This document shows, piece by piece, positions 9,396 to 20,450 of a DNA stretch of 64,000 nt. Position 1 is the first letter of the stretch. Every line of letters begins with the position of its first letter. The notes under the pieces are model-generated. The model was not told where the DNA came from. It ran no database searches and worked only from the letters and a program-made list of their open reading frames with translations. The stretch is from positions 1,738,342 through 1,802,341 of the forward strand of contig JYIP02000007.1 in NCBI GenBank assembly GCA_001051155.2, read 5' to 3'. This DNA is from Chrysoporthe austroafricana. Taxonomy: Eukaryota; Ascomycota; Sordariomycetes; Diaporthales; Cryphonectriaceae. The position numbers were made by a program, and so were the translations under genes.

Positions 9396-10112
9396 GTCTC
9401 CGTATCCCGCCCGTATCGCGCGAAAGCGGCTCAGTACAGCCCTCGAGAGGTCTAGTGCGAGTAAGATCTTTCTGGGCATATAGTCCCAGACCCTGTACCA
9501 GCTGGACAGACTCTCACGTACTTTGGCCCACTCCGCGGCTGCAAAGGCCGAGAGTGCCTCCCGATACTGTCTGTTGGTGCCTGAGAGGATCGGCCCAGCT
9601 TGTAGATTATAAGGCTGGCGTTGTCTGTCCTTCGCTAACCTATCTGCTGTCTCGTTGCTGTAGATGCCAGTGTATCCTGGAGTCTAGCGCAGCTCAATAT
9701 TATATCTGATTTTAGCTATATATCGGAAGGCTGTGAATGCCCACTGCAAGGAGGTGGGAGCGAGGCTCGCACTGAACCCTCTCAGCACAGCAGTATTATC
9801 TAGGCAGACCGTAATAGTCTTCCTAGATTGAGCAAGCGTTAATGCAGCCTGGAGTCCATGCAACGCCCCAAGAGCTTCTGTGTCGAAGACCTCTGAGCAG
9901 TTATCCCTGTAGCCACAGATCGTCTCTTGCAGCCACAGTAAACAGCATATCCGTAGCCTACGCCGTTCTGGCCTTTTGAGCTATTTGTAAAGGCAATTAC
10001 CCCATCTGTCCCCTGCTTGCTAAGCCATGCCTTGAATTCCCTAGTTGCCTTCGCCTTTGACAGGCCAAGGATCGGGTCTGTTCGGCATCCAGGGCGGTAG
10101 ACAGGCGTTACC
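9395..10112 (-). pseudogene. LINE (Tad1/I-like) ORF2 fragment with RNase H domain
   Basis: Read on the minus strand this gives a typical non-LTR retrotransposon C-terminus. In order come SKAKATREFKAWLSKQGTDG, the RNase H start FTNSSK, GYGYAVY, FDTEALGALHGL, CLDNTAVLRG, then a stop where WTPGYTG is expected, SNETADRLAK, and the post-RNase H part AFAAAEWAKVRE and LSRFRAIRAGYGD. The DGS of the first catalytic strand reads NSS, so a catalytic Asp is lost (9980-9985). The expected Trp is TAG (complement of 9684-9686). At least one frameshift lies between GYAVY and FDTEA. The later catalytic acidic residues remain. The copy is dead, cut by a solo LTR on its upstream side. GC is still near 50%, so RIP was light here. 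Confidence 0.8.
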
Positions 10113-10401
10113 TGTTACAAGGGCAGGTTTCTGGGCTTGGAGGGGTCTCAATTCAACGATAACTGCTAAGGTGGCCTAAGGAGTGCTTAAGGAACCAGGT
10201 CCATCCTTGGTCCGGCGTGCTCGTTCCCTCCGTACTTATAGACCTTGGGTTCCGACGTCTGCCTCAGGCATTCATTGCCCAGCCCCCTTCTTTATGCAGT
10301 TGGGTGTCTTCCATCCTGCCGTTGGGCGGGTCTTTATGCCCAACGGCGCAATGCCTTAATGTCCTTTCTTCCTTAGGTCACCCTTAGGTGTCCGTGTAAC
10401 A
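10113..10401. repeat. Solo LTR, 289 bp, not RIP-mutated
   Basis: The repeat starts TGTTACAAGGG and ends CGTGTAACA, so both ends form the inverted pair TGTTACA/TGTAACA. It is flanked by a perfect 5-bp duplication TTACC (10108-10112 and 10402-10406). It interrupts the LINE. GC is about half, with no TpA excess. An internal perfect 10-bp inverted repeat, GCCGTTGGGC at 10318-10327 and its complement at 10338-10347, is separated by 10 nt. Ends and duplication show it is a retroviral-type LTR left after LTR-LTR recombination. No internal region is present, so superfamily and orientation are open. Confidence 0.8.
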
Positions 10402-10540
10402 TTACCAGCTGAGGCCGCTGTGAGTAGATTGCAGGCGCTTCGCCTGCCCGCTGTAGTCAGCAAAGCTTCGCTTATAGTGAGCTTAGTTGATTACTAAGCG
10501 AGCAAGCGAAGCTTTGCTTAGTTAAATTCTCTCTAGGGGG
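10402..10540. other. Continuation of LINE flank with a strong nested hairpin
   Basis: Right of the solo LTR the LINE flank should continue, but coding similarity fades. Positions 10459-10473 and 10504-10518 are a perfect 15-bp inverted repeat (AGCAAAGCTTCGCTT). Inside it GCTTAGT and ACTAAGC form a second 7-bp stem. The whole could fold as one interrupted hairpin of 60 nt. Such hairpins occur near Helitron ends and in small non-autonomous elements; neither is proved here. Confidence 0.4.
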
Positions 10541-10611
10541 TCCTGAAATCCGTATACGGACTAGGCTTGGCATATACTCATTTGATAATTAGTCCGGACT
10601 ATTCGTTCCGG

Positions 10612-10672
10612 AAAAGGGTTAGGGTTCTGCGGGGGTTTAGGGGTTTTGGGGGGGGGTTTAGGGGGTTTCCTT
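10612..10672 (+). repeat. G-rich, telomere-like degenerate tract
   Basis: The tract holds GGGTTAGGG followed by runs of 4 to 9 G separated by TTTA or TTTT. It resembles a degenerate TTAGGG array and has many G-runs able to form a quadruplex. It sits at the left edge of the Helitron, where AT-rich DNA begins. It is not a true telomere array because spacing and repeat units are irregular. Confidence 0.5.
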
Positions 10673-11055
10673 CTGGGAATTCGCTATAGACTTTCTGAAA
10701 TTCGATTTCTATACCAAAATACTAAAATACTAAAACGCTTCTGTATTAATTATCGCTATCCTTTTCTATCGTTATTAACATTTCAAGGAAGCGAATCAGG
10801 TATAATATAATATAAAATGCTATTTACGATTAAAAGCTAATATTCTCAAATTATCGCGATATCTATAGCGCTTTGCTATAGCAAAGGATAGGGTATTTAG
10901 CTATTTATCCCTTTATAGCTTTTCGATTAGAATTTATAATAGTATTGCCGCTATTTGTTTTGGAAAGCTTTTATCGATTGGGCTTTTCTTGCTGCTAATC
11001 GTTATTGCGGCTATACGCAAGCTTATTGCGAGGCTATACGATAAGCTTGCCGATT

Positions 11056-11130
11056 AAGCTAGCTATTATCAAGCTAGCTATTATTAAGCTAGCTATTATT
11101 AGGCTAGCTATTATTAGGCTAGCTATCGTT
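11056..11130 (+). repeat. Five tandem copies of a 15-bp unit
   Basis: The unit is ARGCTAGCTATTATT; five copies of exactly 15 bp (11056, 11071, 11086, 11101, 11116) differ only by A/G at the second base and by one TCG for TAT-like change in the last copy. Each holds the palindrome AGCTAGCT. It lies upstream of the recognisable Helitron coding relic. Because the unit is a multiple of three it would add five identical residues per copy if translated. Confidence 0.8.
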
Positions 11131-11999
11131 AAGTTAATAACCTTTTTAATTAGCGCTTTCTGTAATATTGGATCCTGTTTTCGGTATTCTTATTTAACTT
11201 GCTTTTTCGGTATTGCAAAACTAGCAAGAATAGCCTTTGCTTTTTCCTGAAATATAGCTAAGTATGCTTATTTCGAGCTAAAATATATTTTATATTCTTT
11301 TTCTTGCTCTTATTATTCCTTACGTTTTTCTTTATCGTTATAACTAGCAAGAAAAAAACGAATATAATTATTTCTTTTAATAAAGTATTAATTCTGAAAA
11401 TATGCTTAATATAGCTATTGCTAAATACGAGCTTGCTATAATTTAGCGATATTATCGTATTCAAGCCCGTTACGGCAAAGCTTATTTTTAAGCTTTTATT
11501 ATTAAAAAGCTATAATTTTAGATATAATAATGCAAAACTTATATTCCTTTTTTGCAAGAAGAATTTAATAATAGCAATATTGCTTTTCCTAATAATAAAA
11601 ACAATTTGCAATATTTTAACCTTTTCTTAGCCCAAGCTTAATTTGCTTATTTCGAATATAGTATTTATTATATTTTTCGCGCTTAATATTATCGAATAAA
11701 TATAGCTTAAATCGAAATTTATAATTTAATTTACTAATAATGTAATGCTTAAATAACCGATTTCGATTTCGTTATAAAGCTAAAATAATATTGCTAAAAC
11801 AATTATGAAATGCTATATATTAATTTCGTTATAATAAGAGATAAGTTATATATTGATATCGAGCTTAAGCAATACGAAAAGGAAATTTGCTATAAATGCC
11901 GATTTTACTAGCTATATTTCGATTAGTTTAATAGAAGATTTTCGAAATTATTATTGCTAATATTAAGCTTTCGTAATCCTTATAGCTCTTTAGCTAGCT

Positions 12000-14900
12000 A
12001 TTTTTCGAACTCTTTTAACCCGTTTTCCCGTTTTCCTTTGCTATTAAGCTTTCCGTTCTTTAGCAGCCATATTATTTTTATAGCAGCTCGTTAAGCTATA
12101 GCTGCTATTTCGCGAGAAATTCGAAAGCAATAGCTGAATAATAACTTTATTTTTTTTAATTTCCAATAGCCCTTTCCTAATAGCATATCGGTTATTAAAC
12201 GATATATTGCGCTATAAGCAAATACTATAAGCGATATTAATAAAGAATTTTTCGGCTAGTTTTATAAAATATTATATAAAAAAGAGCTATTTATTTGCAA
12301 TTATTGCAAGGAATGCTAGTTCGATATAAACTTGTTCTAAAGTATTTGTATTAAGTATTGCAATAAGGATTCTGATCTTTCCTAAGTCTATTTCTTTTCT
12401 GCTAAGAATTATATGGATTTTAGCGATATCCTAGCAAATTTTCTTCGCTTTTCTTAAGCCGAAAAGATATTAATTTCGAAAATTTATATTGCTTTCGAGA
12501 TTCGTTATATCCGTAACGCTCAATATCGATATTCGGAATACGTTTGCTACTTTTTCCAGGATATAGCTAAAATATATTGCGTTTTCCTTTTCTTTCTATC
12601 GCAATTTAATATTATCGTAATCGTATTTAATTATAATCGCTTCCGAAATGCACTTATTAAAGAATATAAGATTTGCAAATACGCTATATCGATATAATTC
12701 CGATATTTAATTGCTAATTATTTTCTTTATAATAATAGCAATATGCAAATTTCTGAAAAAAACTTAAGTTAGCTGCTAAAAAATAATATTATCTTTAATA
12801 AGCTATTTATTTATTTTAATAATACTAATATACAATTTAATAAAGATATTAGCGATATTAATCTAGTTATAGCAATTAATTAAATTTCGATATTTATTAT
12901 TTTTAACTTTTTTGCTAATTAATCTGAAATTGCTTAAATTCAATAGCAATTTCAGGCTAATGCTTAGTTTGAAAAAGCTTTTATTGCTATAAATTAGATA
13001 AAAGCGCTTGCTTTCCAGTTTACCCTTTTTAATAAGCTAAATCTTTCTATTCTCTTTTATTCTAGCTCTTTTCTTATATTATTTCTTATAAGCAAAAGCA
13101 ATCCGTTATAGCTGCGATTACAAACGGTTATAGAAAACGAGATTATTATATACGCTTTCAAATATAAAAATAACCGTTTTATAGCCTATTTTCGTTTCGC
13201 TTTTTACGCATTTAATTGCTAAATAAGAAAGAAAATCCTGGAAAATAGCGCTTTCTATATATGCAAGCTGCATTCTGATAGCGATAAGCCTCTTATTGCA
13301 AATAAGCTTTGCGAATTTCTAGCTAGCTATTTTAAACGCAAAGCTAAAACGGACGCATTACTTAATTCAATTATTCGTAACGCTTATAAGCTAGCTAGCA
13401 TTCGCCTTTTCTAATCCAATAAGCGTAAATAGCTGGATATTATCGTAAATGCTTTAAGCTGCTTTTCCTTTTTCTTAATATTTAGCTATATTAATTTTTA
13501 TTAAGGCGATCAGATATGCTATTTGCTATAATATACAGAATAGCTAATAATATCGCTATTTGAAAAGAAATTTAAGCTCGCGCGCTAAAATATTAATAAT
13601 AACCCTTATATTGTAATATATTAGTTATTCTTCCGGTTTCAGATTTTTTTTAGTATAGTTTTAATTTTCAAATTCCATTTCGTTAATTATTGGAATTGCT
13701 AAGAATAGCAAGCATATAGCAAGAAGTATAATTATAATTTCGGCTAATATAAGCCGTTTTTATTTCTTATTAAAGATATAGAAACCGAGTTAAGCTATTA
13801 AGCATTTGCTAAATTTTAGGAATATAATATTAATACGATTAATCCTAATCTTCTTAATAACGAGGAATATTTTCCCGGCTATAATAATATTTGCTTTTCC
13901 GTAATCGTTTCGAATTAGCTACTTATATAAAATTATTTAATTAATTTAATCTTTCGCGTTTCTATTTATATTTGCTTCCTTTTGCATTATTTTTACTAAA
14001 AGAAAATTAAGCTTGCGCAAAAATTAATTACAGAAATCTTAGAATAGGTTAAAGAGGTAAACCGTATATAGATTGAGAATTATCGCAATTATATTTTAAG
14101 TTTTGGGATAGCCGCTTTCGAATAATTAAATAAAATAAGCATTTTGCTAGCTAATTTGCAATGCCGTTTCTATTTCTTTCGCTTTTTGCAGCTTAAATTA
14201 GCTATTAATAAGGAATTGAATTTCAAGCATTAATTATTTTTACTTACTCGTAATAATTAGCGCTTAAATCCGTATTAAATAGCCTTTCAGATTGGCTAGA
14301 AAGCTAATATAAATATTAGCCCTTATATTAATTAGCATACCGTTAAAACTTATATTACTAAATATTATTCTAAAGCAGAAATTAAGTTAGCGTTTTATAA
14401 CGAAATTGCTAACCAAATGCTTCCTTATATTAGCGATCGGAATCTTTTCTTTTCTTTTGTTATCCGTATAATAAATAAGCTAATCGGCAAAAAGGATTAA
14501 TCTTAATACGAAATTATATATTATTTTCTTTGCTGCAAGCTCGTTAGCAGCTCGAGAGTCGTTATTCCTATCGATTATTGCCCCGAAAGCGATTAGCCCT
14601 ATTAGTTTCGAACAAACGATAGGGATATACGATTAAAGCAATCTTTTCTAGCCAAATATAAAAACCGCATTGCTATTTCCCAGCTCGAGAATATTAGCTA
14701 TTTCGAATAGCTAATGCTATACGATTAAGAAACCAGATTGCTAATTTTATAACTTATAGCTAAAGCTCGTATTCTTAATTATTTCCTTATTTATAAGCTT
14801 AATACGGTTAAGAACGAAGATTTCTATTGCATTAAGCTAATACTTTACTATCTTTTCTGCAATCTTAATGCTCTGCTAACCGTAAAAGGCTAGGAATATG

Positions 14901-15951
14901 CCTCTTACGAGCTAGCATATTAGGCTTGCTAGCGATATTACGAGCATGACATTTATAACTATTATGCTATTAATATTCTTCCTTTTTAGGATACGGATAA
15001 GTTCGAAAATTATCAGGATTTTCTGGAAGCTATGCCGGGCTTTTAGGAAAAGCTCGCGCGCGCGGTTCTTAATCGAGATCTCGACTTTTTTAATAAGTTT
15101 AACAAGCTCGGCTGCCGAAAAATCGATCTGAACGCTAACTGGGCTAATAGCGTAAGGAGCTATTCTGAGCTTAATGAAGTTAACGAGAATTATCAGTTTA
15201 TTCGTTCTTTAATATAATCTTACGGTCTAATTATTTCTAAAAATAACTTTCCTAATAATATAATCGATTTGCTTAATTCTGAATAGCGTTTTTTATTCGA
15301 GAAATATATTTACTATTACTGCCAAATTCTTGCTAGCAAAATCCTAACCTATATTATATTAATTATAATAGTACGGCTAGCTATAATAAGTTTTTTATTA
15401 TTAAAATTCTTTCTAAAGCTTTAAAGACGGAAATAAAAGCTTATAGCTGCCTTAATCCTATTGCTTGCCTAGCGCTTATAAGTATAGCTGCTAACGAGAT
15501 TAATAGTCGTATTTTGCATTTTCTTTTCCGTTTTCCTATTTCTAAAGTTTCTAATTACGCTCTTTTAGCTAATACCGGCTTTGCCCAGCTTTAATAGAAC
15601 TTAGCAAATATCAAATACTTTATTATTAATGAAAAGTTTATAATCGGCTTTAATATAATAGCTTTGATTAGCGTATATTTACGAGAAGCCTTTCTTAGCT
15701 CTAGCAAAGTTTTCGGCAATATCAATATCTTTTTATTTGGTAATTTTTATTAGCTGCTACTTGTTTTTAATAAGCCTTTTTATTATACTAAAAAGGATTT
15801 CAAAGCTTTCAAAACTAGCGGTTAAGTCGCCTATATGGCTATCGATTATACTATTCGCTTGCTAATTGTTATATGCTAAGCAAACTTTTCGCAAACGGCT
15901 TTCAAACGCATTCTCAAAAGCGTACGGGTTATAAATTGCGATAAGCTTATA
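12000..15951 (+). pseudogene. Helitron Rep/helicase relic, N-terminal and first helicase part
   Basis: Reading through RIP stops, the + strand encodes a Helitron protein. At 12.3-12.65 kb come a CxxC-like segment and a region like DUF6570 (FRYIRNAQYRYS..). Around 13.4-14.5 kb lies the Helitron-like N domain. Its two-His (HUH) motif reads Tyr-Asn-Tyr at 13727-13735, the result of two CAT-to-TAT changes. The two catalytic tyrosines survive in YITKYYSK at 14351-14374. At 14.5-15.2 kb comes SSSRVVIPIDYCPESDQP and LTVKGQEYASYELAYQACQRYYEHD, a block common to fungal Helitrons. At 15.3-15.95 kb is the PIF1-type helicase: degraded Walker A, Walker B as FIINEKFIIG (Asp to Asn), and INIFLFGNFYQL (GDF to GNF). 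The frame continues after A1 at 23225. The protein is certainly inactive. Confidence 0.8.
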
Positions 15952-16385
15952 TATTATAAACGCTGCAGCAATACTAAAGTAGCTGTAAAGTCGGAAAGTT
16001 TATACTAATAAAAACGGTATTAAGTATAGCCTTGAATTTTAAATACGAAATTACGAAATATTGCGGGGTTTATAAGCCTTTAATAGCTATCAATAATAGG
16101 GTTCAATTGATATTTAAATTGATAACTGAAAAGCTATTACTTTCTATTTTAGTAAATATCTAATCTTTATATATCCAGCTTTTCAGCTTTAGATTACTGA
16201 TTTATTAAATAATCCAATAATCCACGCTTACCGGATTATTGGATAAGTTAATAATCCTTATCTTATCTAACCCTAACCCTGGGCTGGTAGTCTTCGGGGT
16301 TTTTTCTGAGTAAAGGGGGGGGGGCCGGGCGCTTAAATATCGGATTCCCTTTATTATAACCCTAGTTCCTTATCGGGTTATAATA
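15952..16385 (-). repeat. A1 3' LTR (minus orientation)
   Basis: It starts TATTATAAACGCTGCAGC and ends TTATAATA on the + strand, RIP versions of TGTTATAAACG..TTATAACA. It contains CTAACCCTAACCCTGG at about 16257-16275, telomere-like on this strand, and GGATTATTGGAT with a near inverted copy. It is collinear with 22791-23224 over its full length, with mostly C/T and A/G differences. Confidence 0.9.
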
Positions 16386-16569
16386 TTATCCCTTTCCTAT
16401 CGATTATTATCTCTGATAATTTCTGTAAGGATTTTTATTCCTGCTATTTTGTAATCTTCCTTTCTTAATTAGGATATCGAATAGAATATAGAAAACCCGT
16501 TTTGCTCGTACGGCCAAAATATAATGCTATAATTCTTTCCTAGAAGCAATTTTATAGCATGCCGTACAA

Positions 16570-17070
16570 ATGCCTTCTTGCTCGTTTTGCGAGGGTTATA
16601 GCATTTCCGTTTGTCAGGTCTCGGAAAAAGACTCTTCTCGTTATTCGGAATATATACGGCTTAACCGTTCTCGATACGATATTCTGGGAGTTTCTCCGGA
16701 TAAGCTTCGTAAGTTAGCTTATCAATATCAGAAGCTGGAAGAGGAACTGGAAGCCGTAAAGGAAAAGGTATTTCGCTTATATCGGCAAAAACGCATGTAA
16801 TACGAGAAGATAATACGGGCTGTTTGTTAGGGTATTGATAATATCGAAGAATTGGAACGTTTGGAAGCGGAAAAGGCTGAAAAGGAATATTGCAAAGCCG
16901 AAGCCGGGTATTGCGTTACGGAAACCTTAGTTTCTGAAAGTCCTTTTCCTGAAAGCTTTAATCTGGATGCGGTCCTATAATAATTTGGTTTGGATATCGA
17001 CTGGGCTAATATTAATTTGATTGTAAAATCCGAAATTGCTTTAAGTCTTTCTAATCCTTCTTTTATTTAA
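16570..17070 (+). pseudogene. Antisense accessory ORF of A1 (Cys motif plus coiled coil)
   Basis: This ORF runs opposite to the element, between its chromodomain and 3' LTR. It starts MPSCSFCEGYSISVCQVS; an open stretch of 76 codons ends at 16800 and the same frame continues with four RIP-type stops to 17070 (about 166 codons). Residues 4 and 7 are a CxxC pair and several later Tyr (YSEY, SRYD) sit where the copy in A2 suggests Cys, as TGT/TGC to TAT/TAC would give. Next comes a Lys/Glu/Leu-rich coiled coil (KLEEELEAVKEKVFRL), then EELERLEAEKAEKE and SESPFPESFNLDAVL. Similar small proteins beside Gypsy elements in other fungi are, as I recall, annotated as hypothetical. The pattern suggests a zinc-binding, dimerising protein; the role is unknown. 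Confidence 0.65.
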
Positions 17071-20000
17071 CGGGTTAGTTACTTTCTTTAGTATTCCTTA
17101 AGTGCTTGCTATATATTATTTAAGTTGCTAATTAGTTCTTAGCTATTTTCGCTTAAGTAGTATCCTTTCTATTTGATTAAATATTCTTTGTATTGAATTA
17201 GTTTTCGGTAATGGAAAATTCGCTCGATTTCGTATTTTGGTTCGTTAGTTCTAATTTGTATAGATTTATCTATTATTGCTATTTTGAATATTAATTCGAG
17301 GAACGAAATATGGAATATCGGGTAGATTTTTATTTTATAAAATAATGCGAATTCGAAATTAATATCCGAAATTTTCCTTAAGATTTTGAATAATCCTAGT
17401 TTTTTATAATTTAATAAATAGGAAAGTCTTATTATTTTAATATGCTCTTTTCATTATATAAGGTAAATTTTATCCTTTTCCTATAGGATTAGTCTTTTAA
17501 TTTTTCTGGAATTAGCATATTTTATTATTCTTTCTTATATAAATTTTAGTTCTTTCTGAAGTTTTTCTTAAACTTTCTTAATTCTTTTGATCCGTTTCTC
17601 TGCTATTTTTGCATTTGCTCCTAGTAATTCGTTATAATAGGCTATCGGATTATAGCTATAGAGCGCGTAAAATAATAATTTTTTCGTTATACTTATATTT
17701 GTATTATTATATATAAATTATATTAATAGCAATAAATTAATTCAATTATCCTATTCGTAATTTATATAATGCTATAAATATTATTTAATAATCTGATTTA
17801 TTTGTTCTATTTATTTATTTATTTATAAGTAGAGTGCTATAAATATTTTTTATTATGCTTTAAGTAACTTTATAAGTAAAGTCCAGAAATTTGATACGAA
17901 CTTCTTGTTTTTATCGGAAATAATTTCTTTAAGCATACCGTAATTAGCTATAACTATTCTAAAGAATGTATATGCGAGATCTTTTGCTATGCTGCTTTCC
18001 TTATAAGGGAAGAAGTAAGCGTATTTGCTTAGTTTGCAAATTATTATTAAAATGCTATCGTATTGCATTTTAGTTAAAGGTTTTCGTAAAAAGGGTAGCT
18101 TAGTAATAAAATCCCAGCTAATAGATTGCTAAATTGCTTTCGAAATAAAAAGCGGTTAGAATAATTTATAAGGCTTATAATATTCAATTTTGTTTTTCTT
18201 GCAGCTATTGCATTCTTATAAGATTATTCCAATCCTCTTCCTTAATCCTAAAGGGCTTTAATATTTCTTAATCCTTTTATATATAGTTTTAATTCCTTAA
18301 TAATTGTATACGAATGCGCTATACGTATTTCTAATATATTTGTCCTATTCTTCTATTATTATATTTTCTAATCTCTTTTTACTATTAAAGATTCTAATAA
18401 TCGTATCGAGCTTTCTAATTTCGTTTACAAAATTGCTATTTTTATTTTGCCGAAAGATATTCTGTAATTCTTTTAGTTCCGTTTCTTAATAGTTTAATTA
18501 TTTGCTAAGTATATTTGCTTTGCTATTTTCCGATCCTTTGCAATAAACGATCTTTAAGTCGAATTGTAAAAAGAATTCTGCTTATTTAACTTGCTATTTA
18601 TTCAGGACTTTCGTTATTATAAATATTATTAAGTTCTTATAATCAGAATATATTATAATCTAGTATTTCGTTCCGATTAAATAGTGCTGCTATTTTTCGA
18701 ATGCTTTTATAATTGCTATTAATTCCTTATCCGGGATGCCGTAATTGAGTTCTGGACTGTTTAGTTTTTTCGAAAAATTGCTTACGATTCTAAGGCATTT
18801 TTGATCGTCTTGCTAGCCGAATTGTCTTCCGAATACGTAATCCGATATATCGGTTTCGATTTTAAATAGCTTATTTGGGTTTGTTTCGCAAAGTATAAGT
18901 TCCGATATTATTCGTTTTTTGATTTTATCGAAAGCTTCTTATGCTTTTTATATCCATTCGAATTTTCTATCTTTTTTCGTAAGATTTGTAAGTAGGCGTG
19001 CGATTTTGCTATAATTTCGAATGAACTATCGGTAAAAGTTAGTATAGCTAAGGAATGCTTTAACTTTTTTAATTTTTTCTGGTATAAGCCATTCTTTTAC
19101 TGCTTAGACCTTATCTTTCTATATGCCAATCTTGCTTAGTTTTATTATATAGCCGAAATAATTAACTTTTTATTAATGGAAATAGCATTTGCTTAATTCG
19201 ATTAAGAACTTATTATCTTATAAGGTCTGAAATACTTGCTATACGTATTGCTTGTAAGTTTTAAGGTTTTTTGAATAGATAAAGATATTATTAAAGTAAA
19301 CGATAATAATAGTATCCAGGTATTTGCGGAAAATATCGTTAATTATTTCTTAGAAAAATACAAGCGCATTAATTAATCTAAAAGGCAAGATTATATATTC
19401 GAAATATCCGTAATGAATCCTAAATGCTATTTTCCAAATATTATTTTCTTTAATTCGGATATAATAATATCCTTTCTTAAAGTTAAGCGTAATAAATCAA
19501 TTTGTTCCTATTAACCGATTTCGCATTTTTCTTATTAATAATAAGGGATATTGATTTTTTATCGTAATATCGTTAAGCTATCGGTAGTTTATATAAAGCT
19601 ACAATTTGCTATTCTTTTTTAATACGAATAGAATTGAATATCCTGCAAGTAAACGTAATTTGCGTATATAGCCTCTCTTTAAGTTTTCGTTAATATATTC
19701 CTTAAGTATTTCGAATTTGGCTTAATCGAATTTGTAAATAGAGTAATTCTATAGCTTTATCCTTTCTTTCAATAGAATTTCGTAATTAAAGGGCCTGTAT
19801 TCTAATAAACCGGTATCAAATTTCCTTTGCTATAGTTTTTTGAATTCGTAATATTCTTTTGGTATATTTTTAAATTCTAATAACGGTTTTTCTTTATCTT
19901 TTGAGATTTGGAAGAACAGAAGGTATTATTGGGCATATTTTGCCTCGCTTGCTTTCTATTATTTTCGGAACTTAACTTTCGGTAATTTCGGATATTTATT

Positions 20001-20450
20001 GCATATTAGCCCGAACTTTTGCTCGTAATTCTTCTATATTTATTGCTTTAGAAGCAATATTTCCTTATAGTTCTATAGTTTATATAGCTTTATAATATTC
20101 TGCGCTAGATTAGCTTTTTGTTAATTGCTAATCGCTTGAATTTTTAGTCCGTCTTTAACTTATATTTATAAGTTTAAGGTTCCCGTAACTTTTCCTTTTA
20201 TTTTGGCAAGTCTTTCTGCTTTAAAAGTAAATCCGAGCTTATTTGAACGCATGCTCCTAATACTGTCTTTAGTAATTAAGTCTTTCCCTTTTCCGTTAAT
20301 TGCAACCTTTTCAGTAAATACGGCTTATTCTTATAAAATTTGGCTAATAGTTCAATCGATATAAAGGTTATGCTCTTTAAGCTAAAGTATTCTTAAGATC
20401 AATTTATATTATGCTATATCTGTAATATCGAAAGTAATTTTTATTATAAG
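17050..20450 (-). pseudogene. A1 pol relic: protease, RT, RNase H, integrase, chromodomain
   Basis: On the minus strand the RT palm motif reads YFNN at 19287-19298, where YFDD is required; both Asp are lost, followed by IFIYSKN. Downstream, 17853-18068 keeps an open frame of the integrase core (CKLSKYAYFFPYKES..LAYTFFRIVIANYG..IISDKNKKFVSNFW). Near 17.1-17.3 kb a chromodomain-like segment precedes the antisense ORF. Many TAA and TAG codons interrupt the frame. The element could not move on its own. Confidence 0.75.

Larger units (their letters stand above)
10541..15951 (+). mobile_element. Helitron, left part (interrupted by A1)
   Basis: A rolling-circle transposon occupies about 10.5-25.6 kb, split at 15951 by Gypsy element A1 and resuming at 23225. 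Assignment rests on the coding relic: a DUF6570-like N-terminal region, HUH nuclease region and PIF1-like helicase in one reading direction. The left end is uncertain. A TCTCTAGGGGG sequence near 10529-10541 and a G-rich tract at 10612-10672 lie at the composition change. Most of the interior is RIP-mutated. Confidence 0.7.

Noticed and set aside
9239..9709. 156-codon + strand ORF
   Set aside because: Most of it is the reverse strand of the LINE RNase H relic, which gives a clear family match on the minus strand.
10612..10672. True telomere
   Set aside because: Unit length and spacing are irregular and coding or repeat DNA continues on both sides.
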